Origin: Acidimicrobiales bacterium
GTDB lineage: Bacteria > Actinomycetota > Acidimicrobiia > Acidimicrobiales > Iamiaceae
Reading direction: 5' to 3'
DNA length: 64,000 bases
NCBI GenBank assembly: GCA_035547835.1
Contig: DASZTW010000019.1
Coordinates: forward strand, 1 to 64,000
Below are positions 42,072 to 50,034 of this stretch, one piece after another. Made by a program: the position numbers and the translations under genes. Every line of letters starts with the position of its first letter. Positions within the stretch are counted from its first letter, which is position 1. Below the pieces are notes generated by a model. It was not told where the DNA came from. It ran no database searches and saw only the letters and a list, made by a program, of their open reading frames with translations.

Positions 42072-42718
42072 CCGGCACGGCGCCACCGTGGACCTTCGGG
42101 CTCGAGCCGCTCCCGCAGGCCGTCGAGCTGGCACCGCTGCTCCGCGAGCTCACCGGGCTGGTGCTGTCGCTCGACGCGGATGACGGGGCTGCGGCGGACC
42201 TCGCCGAACAGCTGCGGGTCGCGCTCGCCGCGCTCCGCGAGCGCGTGCCGCCCGATCCTCGTCCCCGCCTCGGTCTCGACGCCCCTGCCAGTCAGCGGCC
42301 GTATCTCGACCACTCCCGACACGTCGGCCGCTTCAACGCGGGCTTCCCGGAGTACGAGATCGCCGTGACCGGTGACCGAGCGAGCGGCACGGTCACGTTC
42401 CCGTTGGCGTTCGAAGGCCCACCCGGGGTCGTGCACGGCGGCGTGCTCGCCACGTTCTTCGACTGCGTGATCCAGCACCACAACTGCGATGTCGGCGTGG
42501 CCGGCAAGACGACGTCGTTGCGGCTCGACTACCGGCGCCCGACTCCGGTCGGCACCGACCTCGCGTTCGAGATCGAGCGCACGGCCGACGATCGGCGGAT
42601 CACGTCTGCCGCACGGCTCGTGGCGGGCGGCGACCTGTGCTGCACCGCCGCGATGGAGGCCGTGGCCGGCGACCGGAGCCGCTTGCCGATGATCGCATCC
42701 CGGACCGGCCGGCCGTGA
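42068..42718 (+). CDS. hotdog-fold thioesterase, PaaI/THEM4 type
   Basis: 216 aa. An N-terminal helical part (residues about 1-75) is followed by the hotdog domain with GPPGVVHGGVLATFFDCVIQHHN near residue 118-140, the motif in which His-Gly-Gly and a nearby Asp act in PaaI thioesterases, then TTSLRLDYRRPTPVGTDLAFE near 152. It probably releases CoA from a dead-end or end product. TTG 42068 forms a TTGA overlap with the dehydrogenase stop; no better start lies nearby. Confidence 0.82.
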   Translation: MTGTAPPWTFGLEPLPQAVELAPLLRELTGLVLSLDADDGAAADLAEQLRVALAALRERVPPDPRPRLGLDAPASQRPYLDHSRHVGRFNAGFPEYEIAVTGDRASGTVTFPLAFEGPPGVVHGGVLATFFDCVIQHHNCDVGVAGKTTSLRLDYRRPTPVGTDLAFEIERTADDRRITSAARLVAGGDLCCTAAMEAVAGDRSRLPMIASRTGRP

Positions 42719-44307
42719 CCGCCACCCGCGTCGATGTTGGCGACGGGCTGCCGCTCACGCTCCCCGCGCTGCTCGCGGCCCGGGCTGTGGACCGCCCCGA
42801 TCACCGGTGGGTGGTCTGCGACGACGACGCGCTCACGTACCGCGAAGCCGACACCGCCTCGGCCGCGCTGGCCAAGGGCCTTCTCGCCGCCGGGGTGGGT
42901 CGCGGCACGCACGTGGGCCTGTTGCACCCCAACGGCTCGGAGTTCGTCGTGCGCTGGCTGGCCGCGGCCCGCATCGGCGCGGTGGCCGTGCCGTTCGCGA
43001 CGCTGTCGACCGCGCCGGAGCTGCGGGCGTTGCTCGACGGCGCCGATGTCGAAGTGATGCTGGCGGCGCGGGGGTATCGCAACCGCGACTACACCGCCAC
43101 CTTGGCCGCCGCGCTCGACATCGCAGATCTCTCCGCGCAGCCGCTCCAGCTGCCCGCGGTGCCCGCCCTGCGTCGGGTCGTGTTCGAGACCGACTACCTC
43201 GTGGCGGCCGGCACTGCGATCGACGACGCCACGCTGGCCGCAGCCGAGGCCGAGGTGACACCGGCCGACCGGCTGGTCATCGTCCACACCTCGGGGTCCA
43301 CCAGCGCGCCCAAAGGGGTCATCCACCAGCACGGCCCCCTGATCCGCCACCTCGACAACCTCAACGAGCTCCGCGAGTACGCGCCCGACGACGTGTTGTT
43401 CGCCAACTCGGCGTTCTTTTGGATCGCCGGCTTCGCGTACGGCCTGATCGGCACGTTGCTCGCGGGCGCGACGCTCCTGTGCTCCAACGCCACCGACCCG
43501 TCCGACACGCTCGACCTGCTCGAGCGCGAGCGCCCCACCATGGTGAACGGCTTCGCTGCGGCCGTCGCCCATCTCGCGGAGCACCCGTCGTTTTCGAGCC
43601 GCGACCTCAGCTCGATCCGGCGCGGCAACCTCTGGCCGATCCTGCCGCCCGACATCCGACCGGCCGACCCCGGCCTGCGCCACAACATGTTCGGCATGTC
43701 GGAGACCGGCAGCGTGTGCTTGGCGTGCCCCGACGAGACCGACCAGCCCGAGCACCGCCGCGGGTCGTGCGGCAGGCCGGTGCCCGGCCTCGACGCCAAG
43801 GTCGTGGACCCCGAAACCGGGGTCGAGCGCGCCACCGGTGAAGTGGGGGAGCTCTGGTTCCGGGGGCCCTTCTTGATGGAGGGCTACTACGGTCGGGAAC
43901 GCCACGACACGTTCACGCCCGACGGGTGGTTCCGCACCGGCGACCTGTTCCACGTCGACGACGAGGGGTTCTTCTACTTCGTGGGCCGGCGCGGCGACAT
44001 GATCAAGACGGCTGGAGCCAACGTGTCGCCGCGCGAAGTCGAAGCGGCCATCGCCGCCGAGACCGGTCTGACCGCCCACGTCGTCGGCCTCGACGATGCC
44101 GAGCGCGGGCAGATCGTGGCGGCGGCCATCCGGGTTCCTGCCGGACAGGCCTCACCCGATCTCGACCAGCTCCGGGTGGCGCTGCGGGGGCGGCTGTCGG
44201 CGTACAAGGTGCCGCGCCGGTTCCTTGCACTGGCCGACCTCGACGTACCGATGCTGTCGAGCGGAAAGCTCGACACGTCCGCCCTCGAGGCGCTGTTCGA
44301 TGCCTGA
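42715..44307 (+). CDS. AMP-forming acyl-CoA synthetase
   Basis: 530 aa. P-loop VHTSGSTSAPKGVIHQHG near residue 188-205, NMFGMSETGSVC near 325, GWFRTGDLFHVDDEGFFYFVGRR split near 405-425, DMIKTAGANVSPREVE near 428-443, and C-terminal lysine in LSSGKLDTSALEALF near 515-529. Closely resembles the next ligase (same spacing, same MFGM-S/T-ET motif), which suggests a tandem duplication with changed substrate. GTGA overlap at its start; 8-bp overlap with the next gene. Confidence 0.87.
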   Translation: MTATRVDVGDGLPLTLPALLAARAVDRPDHRWVVCDDDALTYREADTASAALAKGLLAAGVGRGTHVGLLHPNGSEFVVRWLAAARIGAVAVPFATLSTAPELRALLDGADVEVMLAARGYRNRDYTATLAAALDIADLSAQPLQLPAVPALRRVVFETDYLVAAGTAIDDATLAAAEAEVTPADRLVIVHTSGSTSAPKGVIHQHGPLIRHLDNLNELREYAPDDVLFANSAFFWIAGFAYGLIGTLLAGATLLCSNATDPSDTLDLLERERPTMVNGFAAAVAHLAEHPSFSSRDLSSIRRGNLWPILPPDIRPADPGLRHNMFGMSETGSVCLACPDETDQPEHRRGSCGRPVPGLDAKVVDPETGVERATGEVGELWFRGPFLMEGYYGRERHDTFTPDGWFRTGDLFHVDDEGFFYFVGRRGDMIKTAGANVSPREVEAAIAAETGLTAHVVGLDDAERGQIVAAAIRVPAGQASPDLDQLRVALRGRLSAYKVPRRFLALADLDVPMLSSGKLDTSALEALFDA

Positions 44308-45859
44308 CGCGCCCTGCACGTTGCCGCAGTTGCTGGCGCGCAACGCCGCCGAGCGCCCCGACGAACCGGTCGTGGTCACCGCCGACCGGTCGATCACCCA
44401 CGGCGAGCTGGCCGTCGACAGTCGCGCGCTCGCGGCGCGGCTCGTGGCCGCCGGAGTGGGCAAGGGCGCGCGCGTCGGTGTGGTGCTGCCCAACGGCGTC
44501 GAGTGGGCGGTGCTGGCGGCTGCGGTGCTGCGGGTCGGCGGGGTGCTGGTGCCGCTGAGCACGTTGTTGCGCCCACCCGAGCTGGCGGCGCAACTGCGCG
44601 CGGCCGGTGTGACCCATCTCGTGGTCGCCCGGTCGTTCCGGGGCCGCGACCATCCCGGTGACCTCGACGCGATCGCACCGGGGCTGCTCGATCGCCTGGC
44701 GGGGGCGGGGCTGCATCCCGCGCTTCCGAGCCTGCGCCGGATCTGGATCGACGCCGAGCTCCCCGACGATGCCGCGCGGCCCGAGCTCGTCGACGCGCTC
44801 GAGGCTCGGGTGCGTCCCGCCGACGACCTCGCCGTGCTGTTCACATCCGGCAGCCGCGGGGCACCCAAAGGTGCGATCCACACCCACGGGAGCGCGCTCG
44901 GTGCGGTCGCGGCCGGCCTCGACGCCCGGCGGGTGTTGCCGGGCGAGCGGCTCTACATCCCGATGCCGTTCTTTTGGACCGGCGGGTTCGCGATGGGGCT
45001 GCTGTCGGTGCTCGTGGCCGGCGCAACCCTGTTGACCGAGGCCGTTCCCCAGCCCGATCAGACCCTTCGCCTGCTCGAGCGCGAGCGGGTCACGCTGTTT
45101 CGGGGCTGGCCCGATCAGGCCGCCCGCCTCGCCGCCCACCCCGGCTTCGGCGCGGCCGACTTGTCGAGCCTGGGCCCCGGCAGCCTCCCTGCCGTGCTGC
45201 CCGCCGACCAGCGGCCCGCGCCCGGTGCGCGGGCCAACTTGTTCGGCATGACCGAGACGTTCGGTCCCTACCTCGGCGCGCGGCTCGACGTCGACCTCCC
45301 GCTGGCGGCGCACGGAAGCTGCGGGCGACCGTTCGACGGCTTCGACGTCGAAGTGGTCGACCCCGGCGGCAAGGCGTGCGCAACCGGGGACACGGGCGAG
45401 GTGTGCGTGCGCGGCCCCAACGTGATGCGGGGGATCTGTGGGCGCACCCGCGATGCCACGTTCGACGCCGACGGCTACTACCACACCGGCGATCTCGGCT
45501 CCGTCGACGCGGGCGGGTGGGTGTGGTCGCACGGCCGGGTCGACGACATGTTCAAAGTCAAAGGCGCGACGGTGTACCCATCCGAAGTGGAGGCCGCCCT
45601 GCGACGGATCCCGGGGGTGGCGCAGGCACATGTCACCGACGTCGACGGGGTCGGCGGGGGCCACGAGGTCGGTGCGCTGGTGGTCAGCGGCCGTGCCCTC
45701 GACGAGCTCGTCGCGGCAGCGCGCGAGCAGCTGAGCTCGTTCAAAGTGCCCACCAAGTGGGTGGTCGCGGCCACCGCCGACGCAGTGCCGCTGACCGCCA
45801 CCTCGAAAGTCGACAAGCCCGCGCTCCAGTCGCTGCTGCAGAAGGGAACCACGCCATGA
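44300..45859 (+). CDS. AMP-forming acyl-CoA synthetase
   Basis: 519 aa. P-loop LFTSGSRGAPKGAIHTHGSA near residue 182-201, NLFGMTETFGPY near 315, YYHTGDLGSVDAGGWVWSHGR near 393-413, DDMFKVKGATVYPSEVE near 415-431, and the C-terminal lysine in LTATSKVDKPALQSLL near 497-513. It is a probable paralogue of the preceding ligase. ATG 44300 overlaps the previous gene by 8 bp, and its own stop overlaps the amidohydrolase start (ATGA). Confidence 0.86.
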   Translation: MPDAPCTLPQLLARNAAERPDEPVVVTADRSITHGELAVDSRALAARLVAAGVGKGARVGVVLPNGVEWAVLAAAVLRVGGVLVPLSTLLRPPELAAQLRAAGVTHLVVARSFRGRDHPGDLDAIAPGLLDRLAGAGLHPALPSLRRIWIDAELPDDAARPELVDALEARVRPADDLAVLFTSGSRGAPKGAIHTHGSALGAVAAGLDARRVLPGERLYIPMPFFWTGGFAMGLLSVLVAGATLLTEAVPQPDQTLRLLERERVTLFRGWPDQAARLAAHPGFGAADLSSLGPGSLPAVLPADQRPAPGARANLFGMTETFGPYLGARLDVDLPLAAHGSCGRPFDGFDVEVVDPGGKACATGDTGEVCVRGPNVMRGICGRTRDATFDADGYYHTGDLGSVDAGGWVWSHGRVDDMFKVKGATVYPSEVEAALRRIPGVAQAHVTDVDGVGGGHEVGALVVSGRALDELVAAAREQLSSFKVPTKWVVAATADAVPLTATSKVDKPALQSLLQKGTTP

Positions 45860-46677
45860 CCCGCGTGATCGACGGCCTGATGAACGTCGACTTCGCCGAC
45901 CGCGAGATGCCCGACTGGATGGTCCGGGTGAAAGAGGACTACTTCAAGGCCGGCGAATCGTTCTTCAAGAGCCCCGAGCTCGGCGAGCTCGTCGACGACA
46001 TGGACGCCAACGGCGTCGAGCGGGCCATCTTGATCGCCAACGTGCGCGACCTCGAGGGCCGAGCCGTTCGCTTCGCGCGCGAGCGTCCCGATCGTTTCTC
46101 GCTCGCCGTCGGCGGCTTCAACTTGTTGAAGCCGATGAAGGCGCTGCGGGCGCTGGAGTCGTTCGTGGCCGATCACCCGGTCTCGTACGCGACGGTCGGC
46201 CCGAGCTTCTGGGGCGACGGCCGGTACCCGCCGAGCGACGCGGTCTACTACCCCCTGTACGCCAAGTGCTGCGAGCTCGACCTGCCGCTCAGCATGAACA
46301 TGGGGATTCCCGGTCCGCCCCTGCCGGCCGAGCCGCAGCACCCGATCCACCTCGACCGCGTCTGCCTCCGCTTCCCGGAGCTGAAGCTGTGCATGATCCA
46401 CGGCGCCGACCCCTGGTGGGACGTGGCCATCCGCTTGATGATCAAGTACCGGAACCTGCGGCTGATGACCTCGGCTTGGGCGCCCAAGTACCTGCCCGAG
46501 TCGCTGCTGCACTACATGCGCACCCGCGGTGGCGACCGCGTGATGTTCGCGTCGGACTATCCGGTGCTGCCCGTGTCGCGCTGTCTCGCCGAGGCCGCCG
46601 CGCTCGACTTGCCCGACGACGTGCGCGACGCCTGGCTGTACGGCAACGCGCAGGCGTTCTACTTCAGCGGGACCTGA
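45856..46677 (+). CDS. amidohydrolase-2 family protein with weak N-terminal metal motif
   Basis: 273 aa TIM-barrel protein. The region that should carry Asp-x-His or Asp-x-Asp-x-His reads VIDGLMNVDFAD and has no histidine. Later conserved parts are present: LPLSMNMGIPGP near 152, LKLCMIHGADPWWDVAIRL near 177, and VMFASDYPVLP near 233 with the usual Asp. It may bind metal differently or need none. It could hydrolyse or decarboxylate a CoA-bound or free ring product. Last enzyme gene of the long operon; GntR gene follows after 14 bp. Confidence 0.8.
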   Translation: MTRVIDGLMNVDFADREMPDWMVRVKEDYFKAGESFFKSPELGELVDDMDANGVERAILIANVRDLEGRAVRFARERPDRFSLAVGGFNLLKPMKALRALESFVADHPVSYATVGPSFWGDGRYPPSDAVYYPLYAKCCELDLPLSMNMGIPGPPLPAEPQHPIHLDRVCLRFPELKLCMIHGADPWWDVAIRLMIKYRNLRLMTSAWAPKYLPESLLHYMRTRGGDRVMFASDYPVLPVSRCLAEAAALDLPDDVRDAWLYGNAQAFYFSGT

Positions 46678-46691
46678 GGAGAGGAGCACGA

Positions 46692-47456
46692 GTGGCACGC
46701 ACCAGACGCCCACCGGCAAGGCCGCGCGAGAAACCCCAACAGATCGCCGACGAGCTCCGCGCGCTCATCGTCGCGGGAGAGCTGGTCGAAGGCGACTCCC
46801 TGGGTCACGAGCCGGAGCTGGTCGAGCGGTTCGGGGTGTCACGACCGTCCCTGCGAGAGGCGTTGCGCATCCTCGAAGCCGAGGGGCTGATCACGGTCGT
46901 GCGTGGGGTGCGCGGTGGGGTGGTGGTGCACGAGCCCGACGAGCGCATGACGGCGCGCACGGCCGCGCTGGTGCTCCAAGCGCGCAACGTGCCGCTGGCC
47001 GACGTGTACGAGGCCCGCCGCGTGCTCGAGCCGGCCGCGGCCCGCGCGCTCGCGGGCCAGCGCACCCGCCGCGGGGCCGTCAAGGAGTTGCGGTCGCTGG
47101 TCGCCGCCGAGGAAGCGGCCATCGAGGACCCCACCGAGTTCGGCGTGGCCAACGCGGTGTTCCACGAGCGTCTGGTGGCCCTCGCCGGCAACCAGACGCT
47201 GGCGATCGTCGCCGAGATGCTCGACGAGATCGTCACCCGCGCCGTCACTGCGGTGAGCAGCGGCGACGACTCGGTGGGATCACGATCGGTTCGCAGCCGG
47301 GGCATCCGCTCGCAGTTGCGTCTGCTCGACCTCATCGAGCGCGGGGAGGGCGACGCCGCCGAGGACCACTGGCGCGACCACATGCAGGTGGTGGGCAAGG
47401 TCCTCCTCGGCCAGCAGGCCTCCACCGTGGTCGACCTCCTCCACCACCACTACTGA
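46692..47456 (+). CDS. GntR family regulator, FadR/FCD subfamily
   Basis: 254 aa. Winged helix at residues about 14-80 (ADELRALIVAGELVEGDSLG, then RFGVSRPSLREALRILEAEGLITV) and an all-helical FCD ligand domain at about 95-245 with the metal/acid-binding pattern DVYEARRVLEPAAARAL, NAVFHERLVALAGN and a late DHWRDHMQVV. Such proteins bind carboxylic acids or acyl-CoAs and repress catabolic operons. It ends the 11-gene operon and is the most natural candidate to bind the five ANATCTAGATNT sites, which would give feedback control. GAGGAG before GTG 46692. Confidence 0.87.
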   Translation: MARTRRPPARPREKPQQIADELRALIVAGELVEGDSLGHEPELVERFGVSRPSLREALRILEAEGLITVVRGVRGGVVVHEPDERMTARTAALVLQARNVPLADVYEARRVLEPAAARALAGQRTRRGAVKELRSLVAAEEAAIEDPTEFGVANAVFHERLVALAGNQTLAIVAEMLDEIVTRAVTAVSSGDDSVGSRSVRSRGIRSQLRLLDLIERGEGDAAEDHWRDHMQVVGKVLLGQQASTVVDLLHHHY

Positions 47457-47481
47457 CCCGCCACAATCCCTTTACGGCGGG
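47457..47481 (+). terminator. terminator-like hairpin at the end of the island
   Basis: CCCGCC (47457-47462) pairs with GGCGGG (47476-47481) around a 13-nt loop directly after the GntR stop; TTC follows. It separates the island from the convergent MBL-fold gene. Confidence 0.45.
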
Positions 47482-47491
47482 TTCGGCCGGG

Positions 47492-48220
47492 TCAGCCGGC
47501 GGCGGCCTCGACTGCCTCGTCGAACCGGCGTTCGTAGTCGTCGGCCAGGGCTCGGAGCGCCGCGGCGCCGTCGCCGGTGTAGGCGGGCCCGTGCATCAGG
47601 CCCAGCATCGACGGATCCAGCTCGGCGAGCCGGCGGATGGTCGGAGCCGTCGCGGGGGTGAGCGCGGTGGCGTGGAAGAGGTCCTCGGTGGCGGCCGCGG
47701 GCTCGACGATCGACTGATCCGAGTGCGCGGGGCACGCGCCGACGGTGGTGAACAAGTCGCCGGCGAACAGCGTGCCCGTGACCTCCTCATACATCAGACC
47801 GGCGTCCCAACCGTGGGGTACCTGGGGCGTGTCGATCCACCGCACCCGCCGCCCGCCGAGCTCGAGCGTCTCGCCGTCCGCGAGGGGACGTGGCGGGCGG
47901 TCGGCCTGGTCGCCGAGCGACACCAACACGCCGATGGTGCCGTGCACGGCCTCTGCGCGAGGGGCCGACGTGAGCCACTGGTTGAGCGCGCCGCACTCGT
48001 CGGCTTCGAAGTGCCCGAAGCTGACCCACCGCAGACGGTCGGTGGGCAGCACGCGGTCGATGGCCGCGCGCACGTCGGGGAACAGCGCCCGCAGACCGGT
48101 GTGGAACAGCAGCGGCTCGTCCGCGTCGATGAGGTACTGGTTGAACGGCAGGTTGGCGGCCTCCACAAAGGTGGAGATGCGGTAGATGCGGTCACCAACC
48201 TCGTCGATCGTCGTGGACAT
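47492..48220 (-). CDS. metallo-beta-lactamase-fold protein, flavodiiron/ODP-like
   Basis: 242 aa. The first metal motif reads FGHFEADECG (His70-x-Glu72-x-Asp74), the His-x-Glu-x-Asp form used by the di-iron domain of flavodiiron and oxygen-binding di-iron proteins rather than the HxHxDH of hydrolases; the following His is Glu75. Other ligands are likely in TPQVPHGWDAG near 133-143, TLFAGDLF near 150 and LMHGPAYTGDG near 208. No flavodoxin domain. Role: perhaps oxygen or NO binding or reduction, or sensing; unknown. GGGGGG precedes ATG 48220. Confidence 0.8.
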   Translation of the reverse strand: MSTTIDEVGDRIYRISTFVEAANLPFNQYLIDADEPLLFHTGLRALFPDVRAAIDRVLPTDRLRWVSFGHFEADECGALNQWLTSAPRAEAVHGTIGVLVSLGDQADRPPRPLADGETLELGGRRVRWIDTPQVPHGWDAGLMYEEVTGTLFAGDLFTTVGACPAHSDQSIVEPAAATEDLFHATALTPATAPTIRRLAELDPSMLGLMHGPAYTGDGAAALRALADDYERRFDEAVEAAAG

Positions 48221-48293
48221 CGCCGACCCCCCTTCTGGCGGCGGTCACGCCGCCGAGCGCATGTCTGCGACGTTACCGATCCGCAAACCACCC

Positions 48294-48340
48294 TGCTGTG
48301 AGCACTTGACCACCTCCACGGTGGCTACGTGCTCACAGCA
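48294..48340. repeat. long hairpin repeat (REP-like), complete copy
   Basis: TGCTGTGAGCAC (48294-48305) and GTGCTCACAGCA (48329-48340) are perfect inverted 12-mers. Inside is a second 5-bp stem, CCACC/GGTGG (48310-48314 and 48320-48324), separated by 4-nt bulges. The right half recurs at bases 1-28 of the window, 48 kb away. It lies upstream of both the MBL-fold gene and tRNA-Gly, so it is not placed as a simple terminator. Confidence 0.8.
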
Positions 48341-48389
48341 CGATGGGGTCGGCGGCGCGATCGGCGTTCGCTAGCGTGGAGCGACCCCT

Positions 48390-48460
48390 GCGGGTGTAGC
48401 TCAATGGCAGAGTCCCAGGCTTCCATCCTGGTCACGAGGGTTCGATTCCCTTCACCCGCT
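48390..48460 (+). tRNA. tRNA-Gly (anticodon UCC)
   Basis: Cloverleaf with acceptor GCGGGTG/CACCCGC, D-arm TAGCTCAATGGCAGAG, anticodon loop CTTCCAT (anticodon TCC) and T-arm AGGGTTCGATTCCCT. TAGCGT (48372-48377) is a -10 box 12 nt upstream. Confidence 0.95.
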
Positions 48461-48465
48461 CACAT

Positions 48466-48505
48466 GGCGCCCGACCCGGCCCGTCAAGAGGGCCGGTGGG
48501 GCGCC
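48466..48505 (+). terminator. GC-rich hairpin between tRNA-Gly and trigger factor
   Basis: Two stacked 7-bp stems, GGCGCCC/GGGCGCC (48466-48472, 48499-48505) and CCGGCCC/GGGCCGG (48476-48482, 48490-48496), with a 7-nt loop. No T-tract follows; the TACACT -10 of tig (48508-48513) comes immediately after. Probably ends or processes the tRNA transcript. Confidence 0.5.
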
Positions 48506-48522
48506 GGTACACTGCTGGCCCT

Positions 48523-50034
48523 GTGAAGACGAGCGTCGAACCCCTCGAGGGGAACAAGGTCAAGGTCTCGGTCGAAGTGCCCGAGACGGAGTTCGAGTCG
48601 GAGATCGACGCTGCGTTCCGGCGTCTCGCACGTGAGGTGCGGATCCCTGGCTTCCGCCCCGGCAAGGCGCCGCGCCGCATCCTGGAGGCCCGGCTCGGCA
48701 GCGAGGTGGCCCGCGAGGAAGCGCTGCGGCACGCCGTGCCCGACTATTACGCGCGTGCGGTCCGTGACGAACAGGTCGACGTCATCGCTGCGCCCGAGGT
48801 CGAGATCACCGGCGGGGAGGACGAAGGCCCCGTGCAGTTCGACGCGGTCGTCGAGATCCGGCCGGTCGTCACGGTCGGCGGGTACAACTCGTTGCGGATC
48901 ACGGTGCCCTCGCCCGATCCGACCCCCGACGACATCGACCACCAGATCGACCACCTCCGTGAGCAGTACGCCGACCTCCAGACCGTCGACCGACCCGCGG
49001 CCGAGGGCGACCACGTGCTGATCGACGTGGCCGGCACGCAAGAGGGCGAGCCCGTGTCCGGCCTCACCGCGGAGGACTACCTGTACCCGGTCGGTTCGGG
49101 CACGGTCGTTCCGGAGCTCGACGAGAACCTGGTCGGCGCCAAGGCGGGCGACGAGCTCACGTTCACGGCCGAGCACCCCCAACCCGACCAGGAACCGGTC
49201 GAGTTCACGATCCACGTGAAGGAAGTCCGCGAGAAGGTCCTTCCCGACGCCAGCGACGACTGGGCGGCCGAAGCGTCGGAGTTCGACACGATCGACGAGC
49301 TGCGCGCCGACCTCACCAAGCGCCAGAAGCTCACCCGTCGCATCCAAGGCCAGATGGCGATCCGGGAGAAGACTGGCGAGGCGCTCGCCGATCTGGTCGA
49401 CGACGAACTGCCCGAAGCGCTCGTCAACGGCGAGATGCAGCAGCGCCTCCAGGACCTCGCCATGCGCCTCCAAGCGCAGGGGATGGGGCTCGAGCAGTAC
49501 CTCGTTGGTTCGGGCCTCACCCCCGAGCAGCTGCAAGACGACCTCCGCGAGACCGCCGCGCAGGCCGTGAAGGTCGACCTCGCGCTGCGGGCTGTCGTGA
49601 CGGCCGACGGCATCGAGGTGAGCGACGAAGAGCTCGAAGAGGAGCTCCAGTTGCTGTCGGATCGCCTCGGCCAGCCGCTCGACAAGGTCCGCTCACAGCT
49701 CGAGGAAGCCGGCCAGCTCCGCGAGATCCGCATCGATCTCGCCAAGCGCAAGGCGCTCGAACAGATCGTCGAGCAGGTCGAGATCGTCGACGACGACGGC
49801 AACCCGCTCCAACGGTCCGACTTCGAGCTCGACACGCTGACCGGCGACGGCGACGAGGCCGACGGTGAGGGCGAGGCCGACGGCGAGGGCGAGGACGAAC
49901 CGACCGCCGACGGCGACGGTGCAGAAGCCGAGGTAGACGACGTGACGGACGAAACGTCCGTCGCTGCTGGCGCCGACCCCGGTAGCGTCGAGGGGGCCGA
50001 CTCCGAGCCCGACACGAAAGGCACCCAGCAGTGA
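48523..50034 (+). CDS. tig: trigger factor (ribosome-associated chaperone and prolyl isomerase)
   Basis: 503 aa. The ribosome-binding N-domain has the signature region [19 protein letters not shown] near residue 44-62, the FKBP-like domain spans about 155-245, and the C-terminal substrate-holding helices follow to about 440. The last 65 residues are an unusually acidic Asp/Glu/Gly tail. It binds nascent chains at the ribosome exit. TACACT lies 9 nt before GTG 48523 and no Shine-Dalgarno is seen, so it is probably leaderless. GTGA overlap with clpP. Confidence 0.96.
   Translation: MKTSVEPLEGNKVKVSVEVPETEFESEIDAAFRRLAREVRIPGFRPGKAPRRILEARLGSEVAREEALRHAVPDYYARAVRDEQVDVIAAPEVEITGGEDEGPVQFDAVVEIRPVVTVGGYNSLRITVPSPDPTPDDIDHQIDHLREQYADLQTVDRPAAEGDHVLIDVAGTQEGEPVSGLTAEDYLYPVGSGTVVPELDENLVGAKAGDELTFTAEHPQPDQEPVEFTIHVKEVREKVLPDASDDWAAEASEFDTIDELRADLTKRQKLTRRIQGQMAIREKTGEALADLVDDELPEALVNGEMQQRLQDLAMRLQAQGMGLEQYLVGSGLTPEQLQDDLRETAAQAVKVDLALRAVVTADGIEVSDEELEEELQLLSDRLGQPLDKVRSQLEEAGQLREIRIDLAKRKALEQIVEQVEIVDDDGNPLQRSDFELDTLTGDGDEADGEGEADGEGEDEPTADGDGAEAEVDDVTDETSVAAGADPGSVEGADSEPDTKGTQQ

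Noticed and set aside
16113-47481. A full steroid-degradation cluster
   Set aside because: Side-chain-type enzymes are present but no KstD, Ksh, HsaA-D, or Mce transport genes. The resemblance is to the enzyme classes, not to the pathway.
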